From an uncultured Alphaproteobacteria bacterium (GTDB lineage Bacteria; Pseudomonadota; Alphaproteobacteria; Caulobacterales; Aquidulcibacteraceae): DNA of 64,000 nucleotides. The translations under genes were made by a program, and so were the position numbers. The DNA lies in contig CADEEA010000005.1 in NCBI GenBank assembly GCA_902826245.1, positions 1-64,000 of the forward strand, in the 5' to 3' direction. Within the stretch, counting starts at the first letter, position 1, and every line of letters starts with the position of its first letter. Shown here piece after piece: positions 52,508 through 62,741 of this stretch. Below the pieces are notes generated by a model. The model ran no database searches, was not told where the DNA came from, and saw nothing but the letters and a program-made list of their open reading frames with translations.

Positions 52508-54712
52508 CTAGTAAGTGCGCGCCCCGATATGGTCGAACGCGGCGGGAGCGTCGCCCTTGAGCGCGCGACCGCGACCCGAAAGGCTCGGGTTGCGCATGAA
52601 ATAGAGGTGCGCCGAGAACGGTTCGTCTGGAAGCTTGGAGACATCGACGCGTTTGAACACCCCATCCTGGTCCATGTACCAGCTCTGCGCCTCGTCATTG
52701 AGGTTGGCGACCATGATTTGGTCGAGAACTTGCTGGTGAACGGTAGGATTTTCAACCGGGCACATGACCTCGACCCGCCGCTCGAGGTTCCGCGGCATCC
52801 AATCGGCGGAGGAAAGGAACACTTTGGCGTTGGCGTTCGGCAGTTTTGCGCCGGCGCCGAAACAAATAATCCGGGAATGCTCCAGAAACCGCCCCACGAT
52901 CGACTTGACCCGGATGTTCTCCGACATGCCCGGCACACCCGGCCGCAGGCAGCAAATGCCGCGCACCACGAGCTCGATCTTCACGCCCGCACAAGAGGCC
53001 CGGTAAAGCGCGTCGATGATCTCGGGGTGGACCAGCGCATTGAGCTTGCACCAGATCGCGCCGTCCCGTCCCGCACGCACGTGCGCGATCTCATCGTCGA
53101 TCAATTGCAGGATCGTTGACTTTGCATTCAGCGGCGAAATCGCGATCTTCTCCAGCGCCGCGGGCTTGGCGTAACCGGTGATGAAATTGAACAGGCGGCC
53201 TGCATCGCGCCCGAGCGCGGGATCGCAGGTGAAGAGCGAGAGGTCCTGATAGATACGCGCGGTGATCGGATGATAATTGCCAGTGCCGAAATGGGCGTAG
53301 GTGCGTAAGCCATCGCTCTCGCGGCGCACCACCAGACTCACCTTGGCGTGAGTCTTGTAATCGATGAAACCGTAGACGACCGAGGCGCCGGCGCGCTCTA
53401 GGGTTTGGGCCAGGCGCAGGTTCGCCTCTTCATCGAAACGCGCCTTGAGCTCGATAAGCGCAGTGACATTCTTTCCTGCCTCGGCGGCGGCGACCAAAGC
53501 GGCCACAATCGGGCTGTCCCTCGAGGTGCGGTACAGCGTCTGCTTGATCGCGACGACAGCGGGGTCGGCCGCGGCCTGACGCACGAACTGCACCACTGAA
53601 TCGAAGGATTCATAAGGGTGGTGAACGAGGAAGTCCTTAGCCCGGATGGCGGCAAAACAATCGCCGCCGAAATCGCGAATGCGCTCCGGAAAGCGCGGCT
53701 CGTAGCGCTGAAATTTAAGATCTGGGCGCTCCTCGCTCACCAGCTGCGAAAGCGCCGACAGTCCCAGCATGCCATCGACAATGACGACATCACGGGCGTC
53801 GGCCTCGAGCTCGCGTACGATGAACGCGCGCAGATCGTCGGGCATCGACGCTTCGACCTTGAGCCGGACGATGTCGCCCAGTCGGCGCTCCTTGAGCCGG
53901 GTTTCAAACTCGAGCACCAGATCCTCGGCCTCTTCTTGGATCTCGATGTCGCTATCACGTACAACACGAAAAGCGCCGTGCGACTCGAGCCCATAGCCCG
54001 GGAAGAGTTCATCGAGGAACATCATGATCACGTGCTCGAGCGCAAGGAAGCGCCGCTGCCGTTTGCCCCCAGACGCGCCATTAGCCTGGCGTGCGGCGGT
54101 CACATCGATGAAGCGCGCGACATTGCTCGGCGCCGGGATCAGCGCGTTCAGCAGCCTCCCGTCCTCTTTGCGCTTGAGCTTCAAGGCGATGGCAAAGCCG
54201 AGGTTGGCGATGAACGGAAACGGATGCGCCGGATCGACCGCAAGCGGCGATAAGAGCGGAAACACCTGCTCCATAAAAACCGGTTTGAGCCATGAACGTT
54301 CTGATTTAGCGAGTTCATCGGGTTCGAGCACAGCGATGCCGGCCTCACGCGCCTCTTCGCGCAGCGCCCGCCAACGCAATTGTTGGCGCTCCATCAATTC
54401 ACCGGCCGCCGCATGAACACGGGCCAATTGCTCGGCCGGGGTCAATCCATCCTGGCTCAATGTGGACACGCCGAGCTTTACCTGCTCGTGCAGCCCTGCG
54501 ACGCGGACCATGTAGAACTCGTCCAGATTATTGGCCGAGATCGACAAGAACCGCAGCCGCTCAAGCAGCGGATGGCTGGGATTTTCCGCCTCGTCCAACA
54601 CGCGGGTGTTGAACGCGAGCCAGGAAAGCTCCCGATTGATGAAACGCTGCGGACTTGACGCGACCGGCGATTTTTCCGCCTTGGCGCGCTTGTTCTTGCG
54701 CGACTTCGCCAT
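52508..54712 (-). CDS. ppk: Polyphosphate kinase 1
   Basis: A 734-residue enzyme that makes polyphosphate from ATP. It has the N-terminal [17 protein letters not shown], the head domain, and the catalytic C-terminal domain with [23 protein letters not shown] and [17 protein letters not shown]. The first His of the last motif is the autophosphorylated residue. Length is normal. It follows hdaA with a 3-base gap, in the order DUF2066-hdaA-ppk-ppx, as in Caulobacter relatives. Confidence 0.95.
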   Translation of the reverse strand: MAKSRKNKRAKAEKSPVASSPQRFINRELSWLAFNTRVLDEAENPSHPLLERLRFLSISANNLDEFYMVRVAGLHEQVKLGVSTLSQDGLTPAEQLARVHAAAGELMERQQLRWRALREEAREAGIAVLEPDELAKSERSWLKPVFMEQVFPLLSPLAVDPAHPFPFIANLGFAIALKLKRKEDGRLLNALIPAPSNVARFIDVTAARQANGASGGKRQRRFLALEHVIMMFLDELFPGYGLESHGAFRVVRDSDIEIQEEAEDLVLEFETRLKERRLGDIVRLKVEASMPDDLRAFIVRELEADARDVVIVDGMLGLSALSQLVSEERPDLKFQRYEPRFPERIRDFGGDCFAAIRAKDFLVHHPYESFDSVVQFVRQAAADPAVVAIKQTLYRTSRDSPIVAALVAAAEAGKNVTALIELKARFDEEANLRLAQTLERAGASVVYGFIDYKTHAKVSLVVRRESDGLRTYAHFGTGNYHPITARIYQDLSLFTCDPALGRDAGRLFNFITGYAKPAALEKIAISPLNAKSTILQLIDDEIAHVRAGRDGAIWCKLNALVHPEIIDALYRASCAGVKIELVVRGICCLRPGVPGMSENIRVKSIVGRFLEHSRIICFGAGAKLPNANAKVFLSSADWMPRNLERRVEVMCPVENPTVHQQVLDQIMVANLNDEAQSWYMDQDGVFKRVDVSKLPDEPFSAHLYFMRNPSLSGRGRALKGDAPAAFDHIGARTY

Positions 54713-54715
54713 CTG

Positions 54716-55405
54716 TTAACCGTCCCCCGTCACCCCGCGCGCCGCCGCCTTTTTCAGCGATTGACGCGCTACCGCCAATGTCACCGGCTTCGCGCCCTTG
54801 ACCAAGTCCCGGTCGAGCGCCGCCGCCCAGGTCCGCGCCGCCGCATAGGTGCGCGGCAGCCTCGCGGCCAAATATTTAACGGCATCATCGCTCAAATGGA
54901 TGAATTGTTCGCGACAAACCCGGCGTAAAACCACCTCCATGAGCGCTTCATCGGGCTCCTCAAGGCGGGCCACGGGAAGCGCGGCGAGCCTGGAACGAAG
55001 GTCCGGTAGTTCTGTGGGCCACGAAGCCGGGCCCGCCGCCCCGGTCAAAAGCAGCGCTCCCTGCTCGTTTCGAGCCAGGTCCAGGACCCGCCAAAGGGCA
55101 GCCTCATCCCGTGGGCCGTCGGCGTTATCGATCAGCAGGCGCCCGCCCGACTCGCGGAAGACCGCCGCGGCGTCGTCCGGGGTGGCTTGGGGGACGATTT
55201 GCCTGGCCCCTGTCTCCAGGGCCCAAGCCAAGGCGAGGTGGGTCTTGCCTGCGCCTGGGGGGCCGATCAAAGCAAGCGCCCCGCTTGGCCAAGCGCGCCA
55301 GTCCGTGAGCAGCCGCACCGCGTCACGGTTGGCGGCGGAAACCACCAGGTTTGCGGGCGAACGTTCGCCCATGCGGAACTCGAACAGACGCGGCTGGGCG
55401 CTCAC
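54716..55405 (-). CDS. hdaA: HdaA, regulatory inactivator of DnaA
   Basis: A 229-residue DnaA-like AAA+ protein. It has Walker A GPPGAGKT (residues 48-55), a Walker B-type LLIDNAD, sensor and lid helices, but no DNA-binding domain IV. The N-terminus QPRLFEFRMGERS resembles the clamp-binding region of HdaA. HdaA binds the beta clamp and stimulates ATP hydrolysis by DnaA to prevent re-initiation. It sits directly after the DUF2066 gene (no gap) and before ppk. Confidence 0.88.
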   Translation of the reverse strand: MSAQPRLFEFRMGERSPANLVVSAANRDAVRLLTDWRAWPSGALALIGPPGAGKTHLALAWALETGARQIVPQATPDDAAAVFRESGGRLLIDNADGPRDEAALWRVLDLARNEQGALLLTGAAGPASWPTELPDLRSRLAALPVARLEEPDEALMEVVLRRVCREQFIHLSDDAVKYLAARLPRTYAAARTWAAALDRDLVKGAKPVTLAVARQSLKKAAARGVTGDG

Positions 55406-56476
55406 CTAATTGCCTTGAACTCTCAATAGCGGTCCGCTGGGGCTATCCTCCAGCCGCACGCCGCGCCGCGAAAGCTCCGCAACCAATTGCGCCCGATCGC
55501 CTACGAAAGAGAACGAAACCAGCGCGCCCTCGCGCGCCACTGCTTCAATACGTATCTCCGAGATCAGCGTCTGTGCCGCGCCCTCCAAAGCCTGCTTGAT
55601 GCGTTCCCACTGCCTTTCGTCGGCATAGAGCGCCGAAGCGGAAACGCGCGCCCGCTGACCCGAACCCGTAGCGACCCTGGCTTTCCACTCGTTCTGTACT
55701 CGCGCACTGGCGGCCTCCGCGAGCGCGTTTAGGCCCGCGCGCAACGAGGCTGGATCTTCGCCAACGCGCGCCGATACTTCGCCGCGTTCGCGCCTCTGCT
55801 CGCCCGCAACTTCAACCAAAGTCACGCTCGCGGTCCCACCTTGAACCCGCAACGTCGCATAGACTGCGGAAGCTGCCGCCGCCGCCTGCGCGAAAGGTTG
55901 AGCAGCGCGCCAGTCGGCCCCGCTCCGCAGAGTGTCCGGCGCGATCGCCAGCGGAGCGAGTTCCTCGCCGAATCCGCCTTGGGTCCAGACATCGCGCCAC
56001 ATGACGGCGATCTCCGGCGCGGTCCCTGGCGCAGCCTGTGGCGCCAGGAGAATAGGCGCTGTGCGGGTATCGACGACAGTCAAACCCTGCCCTCGGAGCA
56101 AGGTGCGGACGCCGCCGGGATCGAAGCGTACCGTGAGGCGCCCGGTATAGCGGGTGGAAGAACGCCGTTCATCCGCGACATCGACCGACAATACCAAGCG
56201 GTCCAGGGCGGTCGCGTCGGGCGCCGGCGCCGCGCGTGCGCTCAGCTCCTCCGGAATGGTGAGGCGCCGGACGAGGCGGTCAAAAGCTGCGCGGCGGCCG
56301 CCGGCGAACGCGGATTCCTGCGCGGAAGCGGCGTTGGTGGCGGTCTGATCGACCTGGACGCCAGAAACGGTATAGACATTGTCTCGCCCGGATTGTGCGG
56401 TTGCAGGCGCTGGCGTTAGCGCGCAGAAAGCGGCGATGAGCAAGGCGATCAGGCCAGAATATGGCTTGAATGTCAT
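55406..56476 (-). CDS. DUF2066 family secreted protein
   Basis: A 356-residue precursor with a signal peptide ([20 protein letters not shown]...ATAQ). The DUF2066 part is visible in [34 protein letters not shown] near the start. The family is found in alphaproteobacteria next to hdaA and purM, with no known role. I chose the ATG at 56476 because the signal peptide starts there. It is divergent from purM (84 bases between starts). Confidence 0.8.
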   Translation of the reverse strand: MTFKPYSGLIALLIAAFCALTPAPATAQSGRDNVYTVSGVQVDQTATNAASAQESAFAGGRRAAFDRLVRRLTIPEELSARAAPAPDATALDRLVLSVDVADERRSSTRYTGRLTVRFDPGGVRTLLRGQGLTVVDTRTAPILLAPQAAPGTAPEIAVMWRDVWTQGGFGEELAPLAIAPDTLRSGADWRAAQPFAQAAAAASAVYATLRVQGGTASVTLVEVAGEQRRERGEVSARVGEDPASLRAGLNALAEAASARVQNEWKARVATGSGQRARVSASALYADERQWERIKQALEGAAQTLISEIRIEAVAREGALVSFSFVGDRAQLVAELSRRGVRLEDSPSGPLLRVQGN

Positions 56477-56560
56477 GTTGGGGAACCTCTTTTTGCGCGA
56501 CGCCGAGAGCCTAGCTCGGGCGGAATCGCCTATCAATGTGGCGGCTTCGGGACTTTATCT

Positions 56561-57583
56561 TTGACCAATTCAAACCCACTGACCTATCGCGACGCAGGCG
56601 TCGACATTGACGAAGGCGAACGCCTTGTCGAACTGATCAAGCCCCTAGCGCGCTCCACTGCGCGCCCAGGCGCCGAAGCCGGTCTGGGCGGATTCGCCGC
56701 GATTTTCGATCCCAAGGCGGCGGGATTCAAGGACCCGATCTTCCTGGCCACCACCGACGGCGTCGGCACCAAGCTAAAGATCGCGATCGAGAGCAAACGT
56801 CACGAGACGGTGGGGATCGACCTCGTCGCCATGTGCGTCAACGATCTCTCGGCCCAGGGCGCCGAGCCCTTGATGTTCCTCGATTATTACGCCGCCGGAA
56901 AACTCAACGCCAACGACGCTGCGAAGATTGTCGCTGGCATAGCCGAAGGCTGCCGCCGCGCGGGTGCGGCTCTGGCCGGGGGCGAGACCGCCGAAATGCC
57001 TGGCATGTACGCCCCCGGCGATTACGATCTCGCCGGCTTCGCCATTGGTGCCGCCGAGCGCGGAACGTTATTGCCGCGCATTGCCGAGATGAAATCCGGC
57101 GACGCCATTATCGGCGTAGCGTCAAGCGGCCCGCACTCGAACGGTTATTCGCTGGTGCGCAAGATTGTTGAACGCTCGGGCTTAGGCTGGGATGCGCCGG
57201 CGCCATTTGCCCCGGGCAAAACACTTGCGGAAGCTCTGCTTGAGCCGACGCGCATCTATGCGCGCGCGCTCAAGCCGATCTTCGACGCCGGCCTCGCCAA
57301 AGGCGCGGCACACATCACCGGGGGCGGGCTGGTCGAGAACATTCCGCGCGTCCTACCCGACCATCTAGTCGCGAACATAGACTGGGAGGCGTGGACGCGT
57401 CCGGCCGTGTTCCAATGGCTGCAGGACACAGGCGGCGTGCCCGAAGAAGACATGCGGCGCACCTTCAATCTCGGAATCGGCATGGCGCTGATCGTCGATA
57501 ACGCGAGCGCGGCGGCGGCGATTGAAACCATAGAAGCCCATAGCGAACGCGCCTTCCGCATCGGCGCGCTGAAGGCGACGTAG
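56561..57583 (+). CDS. purM: Phosphoribosylformylglycinamidine cyclo-ligase (AIR synthetase)
   Basis: A 340-residue ATP-dependent enzyme that closes the imidazole ring in purine synthesis. Motifs: [15 protein letters not shown] (substrate loop), [18 protein letters not shown] and [17 protein letters not shown]. The start is TTG at 56561; no ATG or GTG in frame is closer and no clear ribosome site is seen. purN usually follows purM in alphaproteobacteria, but here a 526-base non-coding stretch and then the GST gene follow. Confidence 0.95.
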   Translation: MTNSNPLTYRDAGVDIDEGERLVELIKPLARSTARPGAEAGLGGFAAIFDPKAAGFKDPIFLATTDGVGTKLKIAIESKRHETVGIDLVAMCVNDLSAQGAEPLMFLDYYAAGKLNANDAAKIVAGIAEGCRRAGAALAGGETAEMPGMYAPGDYDLAGFAIGAAERGTLLPRIAEMKSGDAIIGVASSGPHSNGYSLVRKIVERSGLGWDAPAPFAPGKTLAEALLEPTRIYARALKPIFDAGLAKGAAHITGGGLVENIPRVLPDHLVANIDWEAWTRPAVFQWLQDTGGVPEEDMRRTFNLGIGMALIVDNASAAAAIETIEAHSERAFRIGALKAT

Positions 57584-57610
57584 CCGAACACGCCGCAAGT
57601 ATCGCCGGTT

Positions 57611-57660
57611 GGAGCGCGTCGCCTCCGGCGACGCATGCGCGGCCGGAGGCCGCGCGCTCC
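57611..57660. repeat. Two-hairpin palindromic element
   Basis: Outer arms GGAGCG (57611-57616) and CGCTCC (57655-57660) enclose two perfect hairpins: CGTCGCC/GGCGACG (57617-57633) and GCGCGGCC/GGCCGCGC (57637-57655). The whole can fold as a three-way junction, in the style of REP/BIME elements. It starts 27 bases after the purM stop. Confidence 0.65.
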
Positions 57661-57966
57661 CTATCCCCGCAAATCCACCCCTCCCGGCCTTGAAAACCAA
57701 GGCTTGTACAAAAATCTACCCACCCCCCTTGGAGGCGGGTTTATACTGCGTCTATCGCCTTCGCATGGAGGGCAGTCGGTACCCTGTTCGAGCCGATGCG
57801 CATGGCGAGGTGGTGAGCGTGAAGCGCCAAGAGCGCAAAGCCCGCGCGAGAAAATGAAGCGCGGGAGGTCACCGGGATCGGCGCGAACACGCCGACCTGC
57901 ACGCCGCCGGGGTACGCCTCGCGGAGTGAAATAGCTCCAGTCCGGCCGCCCGGCGAGCACGACCAC

Positions 57967-58040
57967 GGGGACGCGTTCGTTCGCGTCATAAGCGCCGAAA
58001 CAACGGCGCACATTTTTGCGACGCGGTCGAACGCGTCCCC
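57967..58040 (+). other. Long nested hairpin of possible RNA
   Basis: GGGGACGCGTTCG (57967-57979) pairs with CGAACGCGTCCCC (58028-58040). Inside, CGCGTC (57982-57987) pairs with GACGCG (58020-58025) and GCGCCG (57992-57997) with CGGCGC (58004-58009). The three stems are coaxially ordered with small internal loops. It adjoins a terminator, as the 3' domain of a structured RNA would. Confidence 0.5.
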
Positions 58041-58064
58041 GCCCTCCGATGGGCGGAGTTTTTT
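58039..58064 (+). terminator. Rho-independent terminator
   Basis: CCGCCC (58039-58044) pairs with GGGCGG (58051-58056) over a 6-base loop and is followed by AG and TTTTTT (58059-58064). It is the clearest intrinsic terminator in the window and lies 475 bases after purM. Confidence 0.75.
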
Positions 58065-58109
58065 CCGGCTGAAGGGCCAACAAGGATGCCGCTTGCGCGA
58101 AACGACATT

Positions 58110-58730
58110 CTAAGCGGGCGTTTGCCCCGCCGGCCGCTCCGCAAGCGCCGCGCGCCAGCGCTTCAGGTTCGGCAGATCGTCGCCCGGGCGCCAACGCACC
58201 ATTTTTGCGAAGTCCATGCCACAGGCGGCGGTGATGTCGGCGATGGTGAAGCGATCGCCCGCGATCCAAGGCCTATGCGCCAATTCGCCATCCAGCCACT
58301 TCGCCATGCGCAGGGCCTGGGCCTGATACCAGCTTGCCACTTCGGCATTCTGGTTCTTCTCCACAGCCTCCAGCATCGGCGAACCATGGCGCACCCACAT
58401 CAAAAGCGGCATTGCGAAAAGAAGTTCGGCGCGGCGATCCCACATTTCAATCGACGCGCGCTCGAATGCGTCGCGCCCCATGAGGTTGGGCTCAGGATAG
58501 AGCGCCTCGAGATAGAGGCAGATGGCGCGGCTTTCGGTGATGGTTCGCCCATCGTCGAGTTCGAGCGTGGGCACTTGGGCGAGCGGACTCTTGGCGCGAA
58601 AATCCGGCTCACGATGTTCGCCTTTGACCAGATCGACCTGCACGACTTCGATGTCGGTTACGCCCTTCTCGGCGATGAACATCATCACACGCCTCGGGTT
58701 GGGCGCATAGGCGGCGCTGAAGAGTTTCAT
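58110..58730 (-). CDS. Glutathione S-transferase family protein
   Basis: A 206-residue protein. The N-terminal thioredoxin-like domain (residues 1-80) has FRAKSPLAQVPTLELDDGRTITESRAICLYLE, where the SRAICLYLE part binds the gamma-glutamyl group. A helical C-terminal domain follows (RPWIAGDRFTIADITAACG). No N-terminal Cys; Ser5 or Tyr8 could act. Substrate unknown. It overlaps the upstream transporter gene by 4 bases (ATGA). Confidence 0.88.
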   Translation of the reverse strand: MKLFSAAYAPNPRRVMMFIAEKGVTDIEVVQVDLVKGEHREPDFRAKSPLAQVPTLELDDGRTITESRAICLYLEALYPEPNLMGRDAFERASIEMWDRRAELLFAMPLLMWVRHGSPMLEAVEKNQNAEVASWYQAQALRMAKWLDGELAHRPWIAGDRFTIADITAACGMDFAKMVRWRPGDDLPNLKRWRAALAERPAGQTPA

Positions 58731-60025
58731 AGCCGCGCTCCAAACATGCCCGCCGGCAGCGCCGCGACCACTGCTGCGGTCATCAATGTCGCCAGAAAGC
58801 CCGGAATCAGCGACTTCCAGGCCAGCGCGAATATTTCATCGCGGCGCTGCGGCATGAGCACAGTCATGCCGCCAGTCATGATGCCGACGGAAGCGACATT
58901 GGCGAACCCGCAGATCGCGTAGGTGAGGATCATGGTCGACCGCGGACTCAACGCCTCTGGCGGAAGATTGCCAAGTTCAATGAAGGCGATGAATTCGGTC
59001 AGGAAGAGCTTCTGACCGAGTATGCTGCCGGCGGCCTGCGCTTCGCTCCACGGCACGCCGATCAGATAGGCGACCGGCGCGAAGGCGTAGCCGAACATGC
59101 GCTGCAGCGTCAGAGGCGCGCCGGCGACGTCTCCAAACCCGGCCAGAATGTTATTTACGATCCACACGAAAGACACGAACACAATCAGGAAGGCCGCCAC
59201 GTTGACCGCCACCATAATACCGTCCTGAACGCCGCGCGTTACCGCGTCCATCGAGCTCTGGTATTTGAGATCTTCACCTGGCTCGAGATGCGCGCCGCTC
59301 TTCTCCTCAGGGATCATGATCCGCGCGAGCAATATGCCCGCGGGCGCGGAGATGATCGACGCCATCAGCACGTGGCCCGCCACGTTGTCGAACACCTCGA
59401 CTCCGCCAGGCTTCAAGATGCTCACATAAGCCACCATGGTCGAGCCCGCGACAGTCGCGAGGCCCACCACCATCATCAGGAACAATTCCGAACGCGTCAG
59501 ACGTTCGAGATAGGCACGGATCACGATCGGGCTCTCCACCATGCCCATGAAAATGTTGGCCGCCACCGCCAGCGCCGAGGGGCCGGTCAGTCCCATCGTG
59601 CGCTGAAACAAAAAGCCGAAGCCGTGAGTGATCCATTTCAATATCTTCCAGTGCCAAAGCAGCGCCGAAAGCGCCGATATCACGACGATCAAGGGCAGCA
59701 CCCGGAAGCCGAAGAGGAACGGCGGCGGCGCATCGGAGGCGCGCGTGGCGTAGGGCTGGTCGCCTCCGCCGAGATAACCGAACACGAATTGCGTGCCCTT
59801 GTCGGTGGCGCTGGCGAGGCCATCGACAACACCGCTTACCGCCCTCAGCACACGCTCGGAGTCCGGCAGCGCAAAGAGCGCGAGCACCAAGCCCGCCTGC
59901 ACGCCCAGCGCGCCCAGCGTCAGCAGCAGCGGGAAACGGCGCCTGTTCTCCGAGAGCAGCCAGCAGATCAGCAGTATCGCCACGAGCGCGCCGAGGCTGC
60001 GCGCATTCTCGAGGGTGTAGGTCAA
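58727..60025 (-). CDS. Concentrative nucleoside transporter (NupC/CNT family)
   Basis: A 432-residue inner-membrane symporter with about 9-10 hydrophobic segments. Typical motifs are GMVESPIVIRAYLERLTRSELF and GQKLFLTEFIAFIELG, the latter near the nucleoside site, and TYAICGFANVASVGIMTGGM. It imports nucleosides with H+ or Na+. The next gene on the transcript is the GST gene (ATGA overlap). It may serve purine salvage, given the purine genes nearby, but that link is only positional. Confidence 0.9.
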   Translation of the reverse strand: MTYTLENARSLGALVAILLICWLLSENRRRFPLLLTLGALGVQAGLVLALFALPDSERVLRAVSGVVDGLASATDKGTQFVFGYLGGGDQPYATRASDAPPPFLFGFRVLPLIVVISALSALLWHWKILKWITHGFGFLFQRTMGLTGPSALAVAANIFMGMVESPIVIRAYLERLTRSELFLMMVVGLATVAGSTMVAYVSILKPGGVEVFDNVAGHVLMASIISAPAGILLARIMIPEEKSGAHLEPGEDLKYQSSMDAVTRGVQDGIMVAVNVAAFLIVFVSFVWIVNNILAGFGDVAGAPLTLQRMFGYAFAPVAYLIGVPWSEAQAAGSILGQKLFLTEFIAFIELGNLPPEALSPRSTMILTYAICGFANVASVGIMTGGMTVLMPQRRDEIFALAWKSLIPGFLATLMTAAVVAALPAGMFGARL

Positions 60026-60213
60026 TGTGCCCTCCCAGGCGCCGCCAGCGCCCTATTGTTACCGCCTTGATAATGAATTTGGACCCCGCGCCAAGCGGCC
60101 GCACGCAGAATTCTCGGAATGAATTCAGATATTACGCATCGTCCACCGCGGCGCGGATAGGGGGCGCCCAGTTTTGCGCATGCACCCGCGGCGACGATAC
60201 GCTAAATGGCCGC

Positions 60214-62163
60214 ATGACGTTTCTCATTTTGTTCGCAGTCCAACTCGCAGCGCTCGCGGCTGGGTTTGTTTTTCTGACCCGTCGCATCGACCTGCTGCAG
60301 CAGGAGGTAGCGCATCTGCGCCAGGCACTCGAAGGGCGACGCGCGGCGCGTCCGAAACTGGTGGCGAGCAATTCGCGCGCAGTGTCCACAAGCGTTGACG
60401 CGCCTCTGCTTCGTCCGGAAAAGGCGTGGCGCAAACCGGCCTCGGCGCCGCCGCGCCTCAGCGTCCTCGCGCAGTGGTGCGTGACGGCAGCGCTCATCGC
60501 TGCGCCCGCCGGCGCACTTGCGCTGGCCGCCGAGCCTATAGCCGTCATCTGCGCGGGCGTTCTCCTCAGCGCGTTGGCGTCGCTTTTGGCGTTGCGCCCC
60601 AGTTGGAGCGCCGCCGCATGGTGCGGGGTTCTGGGCGCCGCGGCGTGGGCTATCGCCGGTATCGCAATAGGCGCGGCGCAGAGCCAGGCTGGCCTCTACT
60701 CTGCCTTTGTCGCTTGCGCCGCTTGTGCAGGCCTCGCCTCTGCAATCTTAAACCGCCTCGCACCAGGCGCGGTGATGATGGCGGCGATGGGCGGCGCCAG
60801 CCTGACGCTCGCCGCGCAGACCAGCGCCATCAGCTCTCCCGGAGCGGCGTTTGGCGCGGTCGTCATCGCCGCTGCGATTGCGGGCGCGTCGCGTCTGCGC
60901 CTGGAAGCCCTGCACATAGGCGCATTCGTCGCTTTGCTCGGCGGACTATTCGTCGTCAGCGGCCAACCCACAGCGGCAGTTTGGTTCACCCCGATTGCGA
61001 CCTGGGCAGGCGCGCTGTTCCTCGCCATCGCCGTGGTGCGCGTACCGCAGCTTGGCGCGCGTGGCGTGACGATCGCCGCCACTGGGGCGCTCGCGCCCTT
61101 CGCCGCGATTGCGGCGCTACATGGGGGCGGCCAGGGGCTGTCGGATCCCCTGGCGGCGAGCGGCGCATTTTTGTCCCTTGCGCTGATGCTCGTGGGGGTC
61201 GCCTGGCTCGCTGCCGAACGGCGTCAGGAGGGTTTCGCGGGCTTAAAGCTCAACGCCTGGGTTTTGTCAGCGAGCATCGGCGCCGCCCTGATCGCCGCGA
61301 TCCTGGTCGGCGCCAATCCTGCGCCGGCGGCCATACTGCTCATGTTCGCCGCGGCCACATGCGCGCTCCTCAATAGACGTTTTCCGGCGCCCTATTGGCG
61401 CGTTGGTGCGGGCGCCTTCGGCTTGTGCGCGTGCGCCTATGCTTGGACCTGCGCCGCAGGCATCCTCGGGGAAACCATGCCCGCTTGGCAGACGCTCGCC
61501 GCGGCGCTGGCGGCGCCAGCCGCGCTTGCATTCGGCGCAGCGCGATCGTTTGGCCGCGGCCACGCCTTGAGCAGTGCGATCATGGACTTGGCGGGCGTCG
61601 CCTTGGCGTTAGCCGGCCTCCTCATTGGCGCACGTCTCGCACTCTCTGCGGGTGCGCCCATGTCATACGAGTTCGGCGTTGAGGAACTCAGTGTCCAAAC
61701 CTGCATCTGGCTGGCTGCTGGGCTGGCGATGGCAATCGCCGATGGGAACGTCGTGCACGCGGCGTTATCGCGTGTCTTGACTGCCATCGGCGTCTGTTCA
61801 GCAGCGCTGTTGAGCGGCCTGTGGTTTGCAGCCTATTTCGGGACGCCAAGCGCGACGCTCGAGAACTTCAATTTCATCCTGTTCGCCGGCCCGGCCATTC
61901 TGTTCGCCGTACATTGGATCATGTGGCGCGCCAAACGAGCGCCGCTGCTTGCGCGCGCGAGCCTTGGCGCGAGCGCCTTTCTCGCCGCCAGCGCGTTAAC
62001 CGCCGAGGTGCTGAAAGCCCGCATCGACGCGAGCGGAGGCGATTGGGTGAGCGCAGCCACGGCGGCCACCGCATTTTCGTTAGCGCTTGCGGTCAATTTC
62101 GCTCCGGGCGCGGCCGGCGCTCGTCGCCCGCGCTGGGTGCGCGCCCCACGCCAAGCGGCCTAA
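60214..62163 (+). CDS. DUF2339-like multi-spanning membrane protein
   Basis: A 649-residue protein made almost wholly of hydrophobic, Ala-rich segments, probably around 18-20 helices. It opens with a helix (FLILFAVQLAALAAGFVFL) followed by a coiled-coil-like TRRIDLLQQEVAHLRQALEGRR. That architecture suits DUF2339 membrane proteins of unknown function, but I see no catalytic motif. The ATG at 60214 begins the helix. Its promoter region is shared with the divergent nucleoside transporter. Confidence 0.65.
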   Translation: MTFLILFAVQLAALAAGFVFLTRRIDLLQQEVAHLRQALEGRRAARPKLVASNSRAVSTSVDAPLLRPEKAWRKPASAPPRLSVLAQWCVTAALIAAPAGALALAAEPIAVICAGVLLSALASLLALRPSWSAAAWCGVLGAAAWAIAGIAIGAAQSQAGLYSAFVACAACAGLASAILNRLAPGAVMMAAMGGASLTLAAQTSAISSPGAAFGAVVIAAAIAGASRLRLEALHIGAFVALLGGLFVVSGQPTAAVWFTPIATWAGALFLAIAVVRVPQLGARGVTIAATGALAPFAAIAALHGGGQGLSDPLAASGAFLSLALMLVGVAWLAAERRQEGFAGLKLNAWVLSASIGAALIAAILVGANPAPAAILLMFAAATCALLNRRFPAPYWRVGAGAFGLCACAYAWTCAAGILGETMPAWQTLAAALAAPAALAFGAARSFGRGHALSSAIMDLAGVALALAGLLIGARLALSAGAPMSYEFGVEELSVQTCIWLAAGLAMAIADGNVVHAALSRVLTAIGVCSAALLSGLWFAAYFGTPSATLENFNFILFAGPAILFAVHWIMWRAKRAPLLARASLGASAFLAASALTAEVLKARIDASGGDWVSAATAATAFSLALAVNFAPGAAGARRPRWVRAPRQAA

Positions 62164-62170
62164 TAGAAGC

Positions 62171-62620
62171 TCAGCTGCCCCAGCAAGCGTATGCGACTTC
62201 GCGCATCTTCGCGGGGCCGCCGATGCTGAACGTGCGCGTCTGATTGTTGACCGTGACCGATAGCTGGTCGTTCGGCTGCACAGCCGCCAGGATAGGCGGC
62301 CGCTGCGGCAGATTGATCGTCAGCGCACGATTGCGCCCGCGCCCCTCCAGCCGGCTTGGCACGTTCACGCTCAGGGCGCCGATGCGCACCGAGGACGTCG
62401 TCGCCCGGCGCGCCGCCCGCACTAATGTGAAATCCGAAAGCACGATGTCGCCCGTCGGCGGCCGACAGGTCATCGTCGCGATTACCCTGCCGCGATCATC
62501 ACGTTCCGTCGCGGTGGCGACGCCATCGACATAGGCATAGGACCAGCCGGCCTGCGCCTGCGCCATGCCCGGCGTCGCAAGCGCCACGGCGCAGACACAA
62601 ACTGCCAACAGCTTCCGCAT
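62171..62620 (-). CDS. Secreted protein of unknown function
   Basis: A 149-residue precursor with signal peptide MRKLLAVCVCAVALATPGMAQAQ (cut near 23). The mature part has two Cys, one in ATMTCRPPTGDIVLSDF and one in YACWGS at the C-terminus, which may pair. The layout resembles small periplasmic proteins with a single beta domain. It is convergent with the DUF2339-like gene. No family recognised. Confidence 0.6.
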   Translation of the reverse strand: MRKLLAVCVCAVALATPGMAQAQAGWSYAYVDGVATATERDDRGRVIATMTCRPPTGDIVLSDFTLVRAARRATTSSVRIGALSVNVPSRLEGRGRNRALTINLPQRPPILAAVQPNDQLSVTVNNQTRTFSIGGPAKMREVAYACWGS

Positions 62621-62741
62621 CCGTCGTCTCCCGATATTCCCGAACTAAGGGCGCGCTCTTAGCACGCCCCGGCGGAGATTTGCGACGGGCAATAGCTGTG
62701 GAGGACCGGTAATGATTCAGCCGCTAGCGAGCCTGAAATCA

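Larger units (their letters stand above)
57584..58109 (+). other. 526-base structured non-coding stretch after purM
   Basis: No convincing gene was found here. It holds a two-hairpin palindrome (57611-57660), a small hairpin GCCTTG/CAAGGC (57687-57703), a nested long hairpin (57967-58040) and a rho-independent terminator (58039-58064) on the plus strand. A 90-codon minus-strand frame (57741-58013) has no recognisable product. It could be a long purM 3' untranslated region, an independent small RNA gene, or decayed sequence. Confidence 0.5.

Noticed and set aside
57741-58013. Minus-strand 90-codon frame in the purM-GST gap
   Set aside because: No ribosome site or family; it runs through a long nested hairpin, so it is more likely chance in a structured stretch.
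60025-60213. Upstream extension of the DUF2339-like gene to 60025
   Set aside because: The added residues are not hydrophobic and overlap the divergent transporter start; the membrane helix begins at 60214.
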